The notes under the pieces: generated by a model | What the model saw: the letters and a program-made list of their open reading frames with translations, nothing else | What the model was told of the DNA's origin: nothing | Database searches by the model: none | From: Gallionella sp. | Lineage (GTDB): Bacteria; Pseudomonadota; Gammaproteobacteria; Burkholderiales; Gallionellaceae | Assembly: GCA_030652475.1 (NCBI GenBank) | Contig: JAUSAO010000105.1 | Span: forward strand, 26,527 to 90,526 | Reading direction: 5' to 3' | Length of the DNA: 64,000 nt | Shown: positions 35,397-44,815 of the stretch, one piece after another | Layout: each line of letters opens with the position of its first letter | How positions within the stretch are numbered: the stretch's first letter is position 1 | Position numbers and translations under genes: made by a program

Positions 35397-35747
35397 TTAG
35401 GAAAGGAGTCGTGGTGGCCTGAAAAGGCCGTCAGGGGAAGAAAACTGGATGACGTTAGGCTGTTGGATAGAATATTCGTTTACGAATTCAGGCATCACAG
35501 GTGTGGACTGACTGAGCAATCCCATTAAATGCACTGCGGCGTGACACCAGTGATTGCAGGGGCTTTTTGCTGAAACAGCTTTGAGGTCTTCGTGTCCAAT
35601 TGAAGGGTGTCCATCGTCCACGGCTAGGCTACGCTGCTCGTCGAACCACACGTCAGCTACAGCCTCTTTGTTAAACGTCCAGCCGCCAGCGTTGATCACG
35701 AGCGTAATCATGAGAAAGTAAACAGTTTGGCGGATGAGTCTACACAT
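35397..35747 (-). CDS. CzcI-like small secreted protein leading the czc operon
   Basis: 116 residues, with an N-terminal signal segment ('TVYFLMITLVINAGGWTFN') and His/Cys in the middle ('SPCNHWCHAAVHLMGLL'). The C-terminal 'SSPDGLFRPPRLLS' is like the end of CzcI-type proteins found just before czcC. It would be periplasmic and may help regulate or sense metal. Assignment rests on position and general character. Confidence 0.6.
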   Translation of the reverse strand: MCRLIRQTVYFLMITLVINAGGWTFNKEAVADVWFDEQRSLAVDDGHPSIGHEDLKAVSAKSPCNHWCHAAVHLMGLLSQSTPVMPEFVNEYSIQQPNVIQFSSPDGLFRPPRLLS

Positions 35748-35987
35748 ATTTTGGATACTAAAGGATTTTGTAGTTTAAGTACAATTTTGAGCGGCCGCGA
35801 ACAGCGTCACGCTCAAGCCAACCTCGTCACTACTGAACGAGCTTGCTCGTAAAACACCGAAAAACTAATCGCACGCGTCCGGTCATATACGCGGCACTCA
35901 CAATGGTTCAGTCAGTACAAGGCGCAAACCTTTGAGGGGAAACGATGTTGATACACGTCGGCCCAACACTCAAAAAGCCGTCATATC

Positions 35988-36357
35988 ATGAAAGATTTAT
36001 TGCTGGCTTTCGTGCTGTGTACCTTCCTGCCCGGAACGGCACTCTGCCCCGTCGGACTACGTCTACACCTCCTCTGCCCACCACGTCGAACGGGAGATTG
36101 ATATTAAAATTGGTGCAGCATCGCCACCGACCGGAAGCAGCCTGCAAGAAGCCAGCATCGATTTCGGCTATGTTGTTAGAGAAAACTGGTTCACCGAGGT
36201 CTACCTAAAACAGGAGCGCAACGAAAATGCAGATGTCATGCTGGCCGAATGGGAGAACAAATTCCAGCTCACTGAGACCGGGAAATATGCAAGCGGCAGT
36301 TATCAACATGCCTGCCGCTTGTATTGGCAATCCCCACTAGACCTCCGTCTGTTCTGA
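35988..36357 (+). pseudogene. Frameshifted remnant of a secreted protein gene
   Basis: ATG 35988 opens a signal peptide 'MKDLLLAFVLCTFLPGTAL'. After about 36045 the coding text continues in the next frame: 'DYVYTSSAHHVEREIDIKIG', 'IDFGYVVRENWFTEVYLKQE', 'EWENKFQLTETGKY', then stops at 36357. A one-base shift breaks the gene, and the 3' part is lost. The text resembles a proteobacterial envelope protein family seen near metal pumps; function unknown. Confidence 0.72.
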
Positions 36358-36992
36358 GATAACAAGGGCATCATCCACCTCAATTCCCAAATATCTCACA
36401 GTGCTTTCCAGTTTGAGATGGCCAAGCAGCAATTGAACCGCCCGAATATTTTTGTGCGCCGATAGATCAACGTGGCCTTGGTGCGCCGCATGGTGTGCGT
36501 GCCATAGGCATTGTGGTCGAGGCCGATGGATGTCACCCACTGATCGACGATCTTCGCGTACTGTCGCGCCGAAATATGTGGTGATGCATGTATCCGACTT
36601 GGGAACAGGAATTGTTCAGGCTTGAGTTGCGCCCGTGCGATCCACGCGGCGACAGTTTCCCGCGTTTGCTCAGTGATTTCAAACTGTACGGGTCGGTGTG
36701 TCTTGCGCTGCATCACGATAGCGCGTTGTAAAACCTGACCGCCGTGTGCAATATCACGCACTTGCAGTTCAACCAAATCACATCCGCGCAATTTACTGTC
36801 AATGGCCAGATTGAATAGGGCAAGCTCTCGTACCTGATGTGCTAACTGAAGCCGGATGCGTATCGCCCATATTTCCTTCAGCTTCAGCGGCATCTTCTGG
36901 CCAACCAGTTTGCCTTTGTTCCACGGAATCTTGTGGGTTTGGATAGTGGTATCGGTGTTCATGACGTTCTCCTTGTGTTGAAAGGAAAACAA
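36337..36992 (-). pseudogene. Tyrosine recombinase with a single-base frameshift
   Basis: Two overlapping frames join into one small integrase of about 215 residues: 'NLAIDSKLRGCDLVELQVRDI' (first Arg), 'GTHTMRRTKATLIYRRT' (HxxR) in one frame, and 'NIRAVQLLLGHLKLESTVRYLGIEVDDAL' (H and catalytic Tyr) in the other. The break is in a run of five A (T on plus, 36449-36453); one more base would restore the frame. All catalytic residues are there, so this is either a recent mutation, a sequencing slip or programmed slippage. No attachment site is evident. Confidence 0.82.
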
Positions 36993-37082
36993 TTGTCACC
37001 GTTTTGAATGCTTCAGGCAGTGGTTTGTTATGTCGGACAAACGACTGAGTTTGACCATCTATGTTATTGCGTCATGCTCCAA

Positions 37083-37412
37083 TCAAGCCTGATGAACAAT
37101 CCGCGTCTCTATGGTTACGTTCAGCACCTTTCTGATTACTGAAAAAACTACCGACAAACTTTCCATAGTCGGATTGCCGCGAGCAGACAACATCCGATGC
37201 ACGCTCTTGCTCGGGCGGTTGGTTGCCAGAGCGATTTGCTCAAACCCGACAGTTGCATTCACCACATCGCGTAGCAATAAACGCGATGCTTCTGCCTCGC
37301 CATTTAAAAACATATCGGTCGCTTCTCTCAGCAAAGCTTCGGCAAACGCTGGATCTGCCTTGATTCTGGTTTGTAATGTTGTACTGGAATCTACTGTGAG
37401 CTGTCCCATCAT
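37083..37412 (-). CDS. HigA-like antitoxin (HTH)
   Basis: 109 residues. Helix-turn-helix region 'VNATVGFEQIALATNRPSKSVHRMLSARGNPTMESLSVVFSVI' as in the HI1420/HigA-type addiction antidotes. Preceded without spacing by the killer gene, toxin first. Likely represses the shared promoter through the AGTAAC/GTTACT palindrome. Confidence 0.82.
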   Translation of the reverse strand: MMGQLTVDSSTTLQTRIKADPAFAEALLREATDMFLNGEAEASRLLLRDVVNATVGFEQIALATNRPSKSVHRMLSARGNPTMESLSVVFSVIRKVLNVTIETRIVHQA

Positions 37413-37760
37413 TTATCCTTTCTGACTTTTCTTTAACATGGCTTTGCGTGCAAAGTACTCATCACGCAATTTCTTCGCCTGCCTGATATCGGCAGACTGG
37501 CCATTCTTCGTTCCACCGCCAAGCAGTACGATGAACACCTCACCATCCTGAATAAGGTAAATCCGGATTCCCGGCCCCCAATCAATCCGATATTCCTTAA
37601 GCGCTCCATCTATGGGTTTTACGTTCCCAAAACTGCCGACCATCATGCGCGCCCGAGCAGCGGCCACCTTGGCGGCATATTCAACCGACAAATCATTGAA
37701 CCACTCAGCATAGTAGTTCTTCTGTTCGCCTGTTATGTATTCTTCAATCTTGATGGGCAT
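37413..37760 (-). CDS. HigB/RelE-like toxin (HI1419-type killer protein)
   Basis: 115 residues, RelE fold: 'YYAEWFNDLSVEYAAKVAAARARMMVGSFG', 'LKEYRIDWGPGIRIYLIQDGEVFIVLLGGGTKNGQSADIRQAKKL' with the conserved GP-G-R-Y/I-Y and GG-K-x-Q-D/S-I motifs of the HigB/Gp49 family. mRNA-cleaving toxin. The -10 of its promoter is seven bases before the ATG, suggesting a leaderless message. Confidence 0.85.
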   Translation of the reverse strand: MPIKIEEYITGEQKNYYAEWFNDLSVEYAAKVAAARARMMVGSFGNVKPIDGALKEYRIDWGPGIRIYLIQDGEVFIVLLGGGTKNGQSADIRQAKKLRDEYFARKAMLKKSQKG

Positions 37761-37767
37761 GCTGCAA

Positions 37768-37796
37768 ATAGTAACCTAAGAGTTACTTTTAAGCAA
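37768..37796 (-). promoter_or_regulatory. Promoter and operator of the HigBA-type module
   Basis: Minus strand: -35 TTGCTT (37791-37796), 17-bp spacer, -10 TACTAT (37768-37773). Palindrome AGTAAC-N6-GTTACT (37770-37787) overlaps the -10 and spacer, the natural antitoxin site. Confidence 0.6.
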
Positions 37797-38340
37797 GGAA
37801 AGTGATGCGTGGCAGCCGTAAAGACGCCCTCTATGAAGTGCCGGTTTCGGGCGTGCAATTCCTGCTCTTGATGGACTGTTAATGGCACATTGTACTCGGT
37901 CAGCATCTCGAATTGCCTGCTCCGAAGCGGTCGCTCAAAATTAATTGAGCAAAGACGGGCGTGACCGTCAGCATTGGCCGAAAAACAGAAGATCTGCACA
38001 ATAACTTTTGTCGATGCCATCTTGGCGGTGGCATGTTCCATATTGCGATCCAAGCCCGCAGTCTGTTCGGATTAAAACCCACCACTCTTAGCTATACCAA
38101 AGGCGCTACCCATTCCAATCGGCAACACGCTATTGGAATACTTGACTTCCGACAGACTTTATTCTCACCCGACAGACTTTATTACTCGTCATCATCATTA
38201 GTTCGGGGTATTTGGCAGTAGGCCGTTCCCGTTACAAACAACTTTAGCTTAATTGCGCAATTCATTGCTTTTTAAGCATATTTATATTTCCTTAGCTTTC
38301 CGCGCTAACTCCTTGTCTTTTAAAGAAAAAACCTGTTTTT
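37797..38340. other. Intergenic region between the TA module and mraZ
   Basis: No gene I can support; the 106-residue ORF at 37733-38053 is not recognisable. It contains an 8-bp inverted repeat ATTCCAAT/ATTGGAAT (38112-38139) and two copies of CCGACAGACTTTATT 20 bp apart (38149-38163, 38169-38183), then an AT-rich stretch ahead of the mraZ promoter. Confidence 0.5.
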
Positions 38341-38344
38341 TCAC

Positions 38345-38407
38345 TTGACCGCCTGATATATTTTCAATATAGTGGGATTAAGTGGTGAATAGTGGGTAAT
38401 TGTGGGG
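38345..38407 (+). promoter_or_regulatory. mraZ promoter and four-repeat MraZ operator
   Basis: TTGACC (38345-38350), 17-bp spacer, TATAGT (38368-38373). Directly downstream are four direct repeats every 10 bp: TGGGA, TGGTG, TGGGT, TGGGG (38373-38407), the TGGGN-N5 pattern bound by MraZ. The operator covers the start site, fitting autorepression of the whole dcw cluster. Confidence 0.85.
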
Positions 38408-38414
38408 GTGGGGA

Positions 38415-38861
38415 ATGTTTCAGGGGGCGGCGCAACTCAATCTGGATGGCAAGGGCAGGCTCGCAATACCGGCACGGTATCGCGATGTACTGCTGAGTGC
38501 TTGCGCCGGTAATTTGGTGCTGACGGCTGACGCCGACGGTTGCCTGCTGGTTTACCCTGAGCCGGAATGGCTGCCGATACGTGACAAGCTGAACAAACTC
38601 TCTTCCTTTAATCCCAGAAGTCGTGCCTTGCAGCGCCTGTTGGTCGGACATGCGGAAAATGTGGTGATGGATGGCGCAGGCCGGGTGTTGATCTCTCCCG
38701 TCTTGCGCAGTTATGCCGCGCTGGATAAAAGCGTGATGCTGATCGGTCAGGGCAATAAATTTGAATTGTGGGATGAAGCAAAATGGCAGGCACAGCAACA
38801 GGCCTCGCTGCTGCTGATGAATAGCGAATTGCCGCCCGAGCTGGAAGGTTTCTCATTGTGA
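38415..38861 (+). CDS. mraZ: Transcriptional regulator MraZ
   Basis: 148 residues, two MraZ/AbrB-like halves: '[25 protein letters not shown]' and '[24 protein letters not shown]', each with the DNA-binding G-R-x-x-I/L-P/S element. Binds the repeats upstream and controls dcw expression. ATG 38415 chosen over the TTG at 38400, which would lie inside the operator. First gene of the cell-wall and division operon. Confidence 0.95.
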   Translation: MFQGAAQLNLDGKGRLAIPARYRDVLLSACAGNLVLTADADGCLLVYPEPEWLPIRDKLNKLSSFNPRSRALQRLLVGHAENVVMDGAGRVLISPVLRSYAALDKSVMLIGQGNKFELWDEAKWQAQQQASLLLMNSELPPELEGFSL

Positions 38862-39793
38862 GTGATGAGCTGACTCATGCCACCGTTCTGTTACACGAGG
38901 CGGTTGATGCGCTCGCCATCAAACCAGAAGGTATTTACGTGGATTGCACCTTTGGCCGGGGCGGACACAGCGCACAAATATTGCAGCAACTGGGTGCGAA
39001 TGGCCGACTGATCGTGCTGGACAAGGACATGACAGCGGTGGCGCATGGCCGGCTGTGGCGTGATGCGCGTTTTCATATTGTGCATAGTGGTTTTACGCGG
39101 CTGGCGGATGTGCTGGGCGAATTGGGCGTTGAGCGAGTTGACGGCATTTTGCTGGATTTGGGTGTGTCATCCCCTCAGCTGGATGAAGCGGAGCGGGGAT
39201 TCAGTTTCAGGTTCGATGCGCCGCTGGATATGCGCATGGATACGAGTAGCGGGTTAACGGCGGCACAATGGTTAGAAACGGTGGACGAGGGTCTGCTGAC
39301 GGAGGTTATACGTGATTACGGCGAAGAACGGTTTGCTAAGCAGATTGCAAGAGCGCTTGTTGCTGCGCGTGCGATTCAACCCATCGAAACCACGCGGCAG
39401 CTCGTCGAGCTGGTTAGCACGGCGGTACGTACCCGTGAAGCCGGTAAAAATCCGGCGACACGCACCTTTCAGGCTATACGGATTTATCTCAACCAGGAGC
39501 TCGAAGAGCTAGAGCATGTTCTGCCGGAGTGTGTCGCGCACCTGAAAACGGGCGGACGTCTGGTGGTGATCAGTTTTCATTCGCTGGAAGATCGTATGGT
39601 CAAACACTTTATGCGCGCTATGCATGATGCGGACAAATTGCCGCGCAATGTGCCGATACGCGCCAGCGAAGTGCCGCAGGGAAAACTGAGGCGGGTGGGC
39701 AAGGCGGTGCGCGCGGGTGAGGCGGAGTTGCAGGCCAATCCGCGTGCGCGCAGCGCGACGATGCGTGTGGCAGAGCGCAGCGATGTGGCGTAG
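38858..39793 (+). CDS. rsmH: 16S rRNA m4C1402 methyltransferase RsmH
   Basis: 311 residues; GTG start overlapping the mraZ stop (GTGA). SAM loop '[16 protein letters not shown]', '[22 protein letters not shown]', and C-terminal '[15 protein letters not shown]'. Methylates N4 of C1402 in 16S rRNA at the P-site. Normal dcw position. Confidence 0.96.
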   Translation: MSDELTHATVLLHEAVDALAIKPEGIYVDCTFGRGGHSAQILQQLGANGRLIVLDKDMTAVAHGRLWRDARFHIVHSGFTRLADVLGELGVERVDGILLDLGVSSPQLDEAERGFSFRFDAPLDMRMDTSSGLTAAQWLETVDEGLLTEVIRDYGEERFAKQIARALVAARAIQPIETTRQLVELVSTAVRTREAGKNPATRTFQAIRIYLNQELEELEHVLPECVAHLKTGGRLVVISFHSLEDRMVKHFMRAMHDADKLPRNVPIRASEVPQGKLRRVGKAVRAGEAELQANPRARSATMRVAERSDVA

Positions 39794-40076
39794 TGGTGCG
39801 GCGGGTGGGTTGTTGCTGGTTCTGGTGGTGCTGGGCGCGTTGAGCGTAATCACTTCACAGCACAAGGCGCGCAAGTTGTTCGTTGCATTGCAGCAGGAAA
39901 AAGAGCGCGCTCACAAAATGGAAGTTGAGTGGGGGCAGTTGCAATTGGAGCAAAGCACCCTGGCAACACCGGCGCGGGTGGAAAGAATTGCGTCGCGGCA
40001 GTTGCAAATGCAATTGCCGAAGCAGGTCAGATTTATACGCGTCAGTCCTAATGGCGGAGCAAACGGACAACCATGA
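39783..40076 (+). CDS. ftsL: Cell division protein FtsL
   Basis: 97 residues; ATG 39783 overlaps the rsmH stop by 11 nt and gives the expected short cytoplasmic tail, one membrane helix ('[19 protein letters not shown]') and a leucine-zipper-like periplasmic coil ('[23 protein letters not shown]'). The longer ORF start is a shadow in rsmH. FtsL forms a complex with FtsB and FtsQ at the septum. Confidence 0.9.
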   Translation: MWRSGAAGGLLLVLVVLGALSVITSQHKARKLFVALQQEKERAHKMEVEWGQLQLEQSTLATPARVERIASRQLQMQLPKQVRFIRVSPNGGANGQP

Positions 40077-41827
40077 ATTATGCAGCCAGCACAAAAGACA
40101 CCATCACGGCAAAGCTGCCGGGATGGCGTGCGACTGTATTATTTGTGGCGCTGTTGTTGGGGCTGGCTGCTTTGCTGGGACGCGCCGTCTATCTGCAGGG
40201 GATACACGATGATTTCTTGCAGGAAAAAGGCAAGCAGCGCTACAGCCGGGTGGTTGAAGTAAGTGCACATCGCGGCATGATGACGGATCGGAATGGCGAG
40301 CCGCTGGCCGTCAGCACTCCCGTGGAATCGGTATGGGCAAGCCCGTCGGATATCAGGATCAATGATGCCGGTGAAGCCAGAATGGATGAACAGCAGCTCA
40401 AACAGTTGGCGCAAGCACTGGGTATGCGCGTGAGTGAGGTGCGGGAACGTCTCGCGGATAGCTCACGCGATTTTGTCTATTTAAAGCGGCAACTGCCGCC
40501 TGAGCAGGCGGGGAATGTGATCAGGCTGAATCTGCCGGGTGTTTCCCTGCAACGCGAATATCGGCGCTATTACCCGGCGGGTGAGGAATTTGCACAGACG
40601 CTGGGATTTACCGGTCAGGACGATAACGGGCAGGAAGGGCTGGAACTGGTTTTACAGGAGCAGCTGGCCGGAAAGCTGGGCAGCCAGCGTGTGATCAAGG
40701 ACAGGCGCGGACATATTGTTGAGGATGCCGGCAGCTTGCGTCCTCCCAAGCCGGGCAGCGATATTGCGCTCAGTCTGGATGGCAATGTGCAGCACTCGGC
40801 CTATCGCGAATTGAAACTGGCTGTTCAACAGCATCAAGCCAAGGCGGGAGCCATTGTGGTGCTGGATGCGCGCAGCGGCGAAGTGCTGGCGCTGGCAAAC
40901 TATCCCAGCTACAACCCGAACAACCGTACCAGGATCAGCGCGCAGGCTATGCGCAATCGCGCCGTGGCGGACGTGTTCGAGCCGGGTTCAACAATGAAGC
41001 CGTTTACCATCGCGGCAGCCCTGGAGGCAGGCAATATCAGACCCGATACGCTGATTAACACGGAAAACGGCGTCTTTTCGGTGGGCAATAAAAAGATACA
41101 TGATACTCATCCGGAACCGAGTTTAACCGTGGCACAAGTTATCCAAAAGTCCAGCAATGTCGGCTCCGCAAAAATTGCCCTGTCGCTGGATTCCAGCGTG
41201 CTGTGGCAGACTTTTTCAACGTCCGGATTCGGCGAGCATACCGGCAGCAATTTTCCGGGTGAAGCCGTCGGCATGCTGCGCAATGCCAACAATTGGCGAC
41301 CGATAGAACAGGCTACCATGTCCTACGGGCACGGCATCTCGGTAAACCTGCTGCAACTGGCGCGCGCCTACACCGTGTTCGCCAATGACGGTGAATTGAA
41401 GCCCGTCTCACTGCTCAAGCTGGATCAGCCTGCTGTCGGCAAAAAGGTTTTTTCCGCCAAAACCGCATCTGAGCTGCGCACCATGCTGGAATCGGTCGTG
41501 TTGCCGGGCGGTACGGCACCGCTGGCGCAAGTGGCCGGTTATCGCGTGGCAGGAAAAACAGGCACAGCGCATAAGCTGGACGGCCGTCACTATACCAATC
41601 GCTATATTGCCTCGTTTGTCGGGTTCGCGCCGGTATCTGCGCCGCGCGTAATCGTTGCAGTGATGATAGATGAGCCAAACAACGGACAATATTACGGCGG
41701 ACTGGTGGCGGCGCCGGTGTTCAGCAAGGTGGTCGCAGCGACATTGCATCTGCTCAATGTGCCGAATGACGCGCCGCTGGATAATGTGATTGCGCCACCC
41801 GTTGAAATCGTCAGGGAGGAAATCTGA
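40073..41827 (+). CDS. ftsI: Peptidoglycan D,D-transpeptidase FtsI (PBP3)
   Basis: 584 residues: membrane anchor (about 20-40), PBP dimerisation domain, transpeptidase with SxxK in 'FEPGSTMKPFTIA', SxN in 'VIQKSSNVGSAK' and KTG in 'VAGKTGTAHK'. Crosslinks septal peptidoglycan with FtsW. Start overlaps ftsL by ATGA. Intact. Confidence 0.96.
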   Translation: MNYAASTKDTITAKLPGWRATVLFVALLLGLAALLGRAVYLQGIHDDFLQEKGKQRYSRVVEVSAHRGMMTDRNGEPLAVSTPVESVWASPSDIRINDAGEARMDEQQLKQLAQALGMRVSEVRERLADSSRDFVYLKRQLPPEQAGNVIRLNLPGVSLQREYRRYYPAGEEFAQTLGFTGQDDNGQEGLELVLQEQLAGKLGSQRVIKDRRGHIVEDAGSLRPPKPGSDIALSLDGNVQHSAYRELKLAVQQHQAKAGAIVVLDARSGEVLALANYPSYNPNNRTRISAQAMRNRAVADVFEPGSTMKPFTIAAALEAGNIRPDTLINTENGVFSVGNKKIHDTHPEPSLTVAQVIQKSSNVGSAKIALSLDSSVLWQTFSTSGFGEHTGSNFPGEAVGMLRNANNWRPIEQATMSYGHGISVNLLQLARAYTVFANDGELKPVSLLKLDQPAVGKKVFSAKTASELRTMLESVVLPGGTAPLAQVAGYRVAGKTGTAHKLDGRHYTNRYIASFVGFAPVSAPRVIVAVMIDEPNNGQYYGGLVAAPVFSKVVAATLHLLNVPNDAPLDNVIAPPVEIVREEI

Positions 41828-43383
41828 TGATCAAGATGGCCAAGGGAGAAGTGCAAGATGCCGGGATGCTTGCGAGCCTGACCATTAAAAGGCTGGTGAC
41901 GGATAGTCGCGCAGTGCTGCCTGGCGATACCTTCGTCGCCTATCCGGGCGAAAAGTCGGATGGGCGTCAATTCATTGCGCAGGCTATAGCGCAGGGCGCG
42001 AATGGGGTGATCTACGAAGAAACTTTGTCTGGTCATGCCCGTGAAGAGCGAAATTTTGAATGGGATCCGCAGTGGAATGTGCCCAATATGGCCGTGCAGG
42101 ATTTGCGGCACAAGGCGGGCGAGCTGGCGGATGCGGTGTACGGTACGCCATCGGAAAAATTGTGGATGGTGGGCGTCACCGGAACCAATGGCAAGACCTC
42201 GTGCAGCCACTGGATTGCGCAGGCATTAAATGATTGCGGCAAAAAATGTGCGTTGATTGGCACGCTGGGCAATGGATTTGCAGGTGCGTTACAGGCTACG
42301 GCCAATACCACGCCGGATGCGATCAGCGTGCATGGCCTGTTGGCCGATTACCTGAGCGTGGGCGCTCAGTCCGTGGCAATGGAAGTGTCTTCGCATGCGC
42401 TGGCACAGGGGCGGGTTAACGGTGTGCGCTTCGATGTGGCGCTGCTGACCAACCTGACCCGTGATCATCTGGATTATCACGGGGATATGGAAAGTTACGC
42501 AACGGCGAAGCGGCGCTTGTTTGACTGGAAGGCGCTGAAGTATGCGGTAGTGAACCTGGATGATGCATTCGGTGCGGAATTGGCCTCGCAGTTGCGGGAC
42601 CAGGAGGTGGAAATCATCGGCTATGGTCTGACCGAGGCTGCGCTGCAATTGGCCGAACGCTATGGCATGCGCATGGTGTATGGGCATTTGCAGCAAATGA
42701 ATCTGCAAGGTTTGCAGTTGGCGCTACGTTCGAGCTGGGGGGCAGCGGAACTGCATAGTGGGTTGCTGGGCCGGTTTAATGCGGCCAACTTGCTGGGTGC
42801 GCTGGCGGTGTTGCTGGTGAGCGATGTCAGCCTGGAAGACGGCGTGCGCACATTGGGCGCGGTGCAATCGGTCGCGGGACGGATGCAGGGCATGTCTGGC
42901 GCAGGACAGCCCGCTGTCATTGTGGACTACGCGCACACGCCGGATGCATTGGAAAAAGTTTTGCTGGCGCTACGCGAAATCAGCATGGGGAAGGGTGAAA
43001 CGTCGGGCAGGCTGATTTGTGTATTCGGGTGTGGCGGTGATCGTGATAAGGGCAAACGCGCCATGATGGGACGGGTAGCAGAGAAGTTTTCAGATGTATG
43101 CATCGTGACCAGCGATAACCCGCGTAGCGAGGATCCTCGTCGGATCATAGCCGAGGTGGTGAGCGCCATGGAGGCAGGCAAGCACGAAATCATCGTTGAG
43201 CGCGCAGCGGCCATAGAGCGTGCCGTTCTGCTTGCGCAAAGCGGCGATACCGTCTTGCTGGCAGGCAAGGGACATGAAGCGTATCAGGAAATTAACGGCG
43301 TGAAACAGCCATTCAGCGACGTGACTATGGCGATTCAGGCCTTGAAAAAGTGGTCCGCGCGGCAGTCCGGAGGTGTTCAATGA
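41827..43383 (+). CDS. murE: UDP-MurNAc-L-Ala-D-Glu:meso-diaminopimelate ligase
   Basis: 518 residues. ATP loop 'GVTGTNGKTSCSHW', 'TPDAISVHGLLADYLSVGAQSVAMEVSSHAL', 'TRDHLDYHGDME' and the meso-DAP specificity motif 'SDNPRSEDP'. Adds the third peptide residue in the cytoplasm. TGATG junction with ftsI. Confidence 0.96.
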   Translation: MIKMAKGEVQDAGMLASLTIKRLVTDSRAVLPGDTFVAYPGEKSDGRQFIAQAIAQGANGVIYEETLSGHAREERNFEWDPQWNVPNMAVQDLRHKAGELADAVYGTPSEKLWMVGVTGTNGKTSCSHWIAQALNDCGKKCALIGTLGNGFAGALQATANTTPDAISVHGLLADYLSVGAQSVAMEVSSHALAQGRVNGVRFDVALLTNLTRDHLDYHGDMESYATAKRRLFDWKALKYAVVNLDDAFGAELASQLRDQEVEIIGYGLTEAALQLAERYGMRMVYGHLQQMNLQGLQLALRSSWGAAELHSGLLGRFNAANLLGALAVLLVSDVSLEDGVRTLGAVQSVAGRMQGMSGAGQPAVIVDYAHTPDALEKVLLALREISMGKGETSGRLICVFGCGGDRDKGKRAMMGRVAEKFSDVCIVTSDNPRSEDPRRIIAEVVSAMEAGKHEIIVERAAAIERAVLLAQSGDTVLLAGKGHEAYQEINGVKQPFSDVTMAIQALKKWSARQSGGVQ

Positions 43384-44813
43384 TGATGCTTTCGCAAGCT
43401 GCCAGGGTATTGAATGCGCGTTTGATTGCAGATGGTCAGGATGTGCAATTTAGCGCCGTTTCGACTGACACACGCGATCTGAAACCGGGTGATTTGTACA
43501 TCGCGTTGCGCGGTGAGCATTTCGACGGCGCAAATTTTGTGGCGCAAGCCGTAGCGAGCGGCGCGGTGGCGGCGTTGGTCAATGCGGACAGCTACCATGG
43601 AGAAGCATGCACCTGTCCGCTGATTCTGGTGGAAGACACTCGGATTGCATTAGGGCAGCTGGCCGCATACTGGCGCAGCCAGTTTGATATTCCACTGGTT
43701 GCGATTACCGGCAGCAATGGCAAGACCACGGTCAAGGAAATGCTGGCCGCTATTTTGCGTGTGGCGTCCGGCGGTGATGATGCGGTTCTGGCGACCAAGG
43801 GTAATTTGAATAACGATATCGGCATGCCGCTCACCCTCCTGAAGCTCAACGCGCAGCACCGCTATGCCGTGATTGAAATGGGCATGAACCATCCGGGCGA
43901 GATTGATTACCTGACGCGAATTGCCAGTCCGCAAGTGGCGCTGATTAACAACGCCAGCGGTGCGCATCTTGAAGGCATGGGTTCCGTGGAAGCAGTGGCG
44001 CATGCCAAGGGGGAAATCTTCGCCGGTTTGCAGCATGAAGGCAGCGCGATCATCAACGCCGACGACGCCTATGCGCCGTTGTGGCGCAGTCTGGCCAGCG
44101 TGCATTCGCTGCTGGAGTTTGGTTTGAATGGCGAGGCCGATGTGTCCGGGGTATGGCATCCACGCGCAACGGGATTGCGTTTGATCGCGCAGACGCCGTC
44201 GGGTGATTTTACGGCTGATTTGCAAGTGCCCGGAGAACATAACGCACGCAATGCCTTGGCGGCAACAGCGGCGGCGATTGCACTGAATTTGCCGCTGGAG
44301 AGCATCGTCGCAGGACTGGAAAAATTTGGCGGAGTGGCAGGACGCTTGCAGCGCAAAGCGGCGCGCAATGGCGCGGTGGTGATCGATGATACCTACAACG
44401 CGAATCCGGCCTCACTTCAGGCCGCGATTGCGGTGCTGGCTCAGGCCGAAGGTCGTCGTGTGCTGGTGCTGGGCGATATGGGCGAGCTGGGAGAAAACGC
44501 CGCCGAGTTTCATGCCGGGATAGGTGCTGTGGCACGCCAGTCCGGCATTGAGAAGCTGTATGCGCTGGGCGAATTAAGTCGCAATGCAGTACGCGAATTT
44601 GGTGACGAAGCACAACATTTTGACTGTGTTGAAGACTTGCTAAATGCGCTGGAAATAGAAATGGAGGCTGGCACGACCGTGCTGGTGAAGGGTTCGCGCT
44701 TCATGAAAATGGAACGCGTGGTCAAGTATCTGGTGAGTAGTGAGTCGGAAGTGGTGAGTGGAATTAGCGCATCACACTCGCCACTTACCACTGCCCACCT
44801 ACCAAAGGAATAA
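43380..44813 (+). CDS. murF: UDP-MurNAc-tripeptide:D-Ala-D-Ala ligase, with repeat-derived C-terminal tail
   Basis: 477 residues. '[19 protein letters not shown]', '[16 protein letters not shown]', '[14 protein letters not shown]', '[15 protein letters not shown]' and '[15 protein letters not shown]' are standard MurF. Start 43380 overlaps the murE stop (ATGA). The native end is probably near '[18 protein letters not shown]'; the following about 25 residues (rich in Ser, Glu, His, Thr) are encoded by a two-armed heptamer repeat array. The tail is likely disordered and tolerated. Confidence 0.94.
   Translation: MMMLSQAARVLNARLIADGQDVQFSAVSTDTRDLKPGDLYIALRGEHFDGANFVAQAVASGAVAALVNADSYHGEACTCPLILVEDTRIALGQLAAYWRSQFDIPLVAITGSNGKTTVKEMLAAILRVASGGDDAVLATKGNLNNDIGMPLTLLKLNAQHRYAVIEMGMNHPGEIDYLTRIASPQVALINNASGAHLEGMGSVEAVAHAKGEIFAGLQHEGSAIINADDAYAPLWRSLASVHSLLEFGLNGEADVSGVWHPRATGLRLIAQTPSGDFTADLQVPGEHNARNALAATAAAIALNLPLESIVAGLEKFGGVAGRLQRKAARNGAVVIDDTYNANPASLQAAIAVLAQAEGRRVLVLGDMGELGENAAEFHAGIGAVARQSGIEKLYALGELSRNAVREFGDEAQHFDCVEDLLNALEIEMEAGTTVLVKGSRFMKMERVVKYLVSSESEVVSGISASHSPLTTAHLPKE
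44732..44803. repeat. Two-armed heptamer repeat at the 3' end of murF
   Basis: Left arm: five 7-bp units, GGTGAGT AGTGAGT and three more (44732-44766), the first four ending in AGT. Right arm: four units, ACTCGCC ACTTACC ACTGCCC ACCTACC (44776-44803). The arms are opposed, making an imperfect palindrome. Confidence 0.8.
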
Positions 44814-44815
44814 AA

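Noticed and set aside
35945-36208. 87-aa ORF upstream of the integrase remnant
   Set aside because: Wrong frame for the recognisable secreted-protein remnant that starts at 35988.
37733-38053. 106-aa minus-strand ORF upstream of the HigB-like toxin
   Set aside because: No motif, and it overlaps the toxin start and promoter; coding character is doubtful.
38373-38407. Reading the mraZ upstream repeats as another heptamer element
   Set aside because: Their period is 10 bp with TGGNN cores, which fits the MraZ operator.
44732-44803. CRISPR-like array in murF
   Set aside because: Units are 7 bp with no spacers and no cas genes are in the window.
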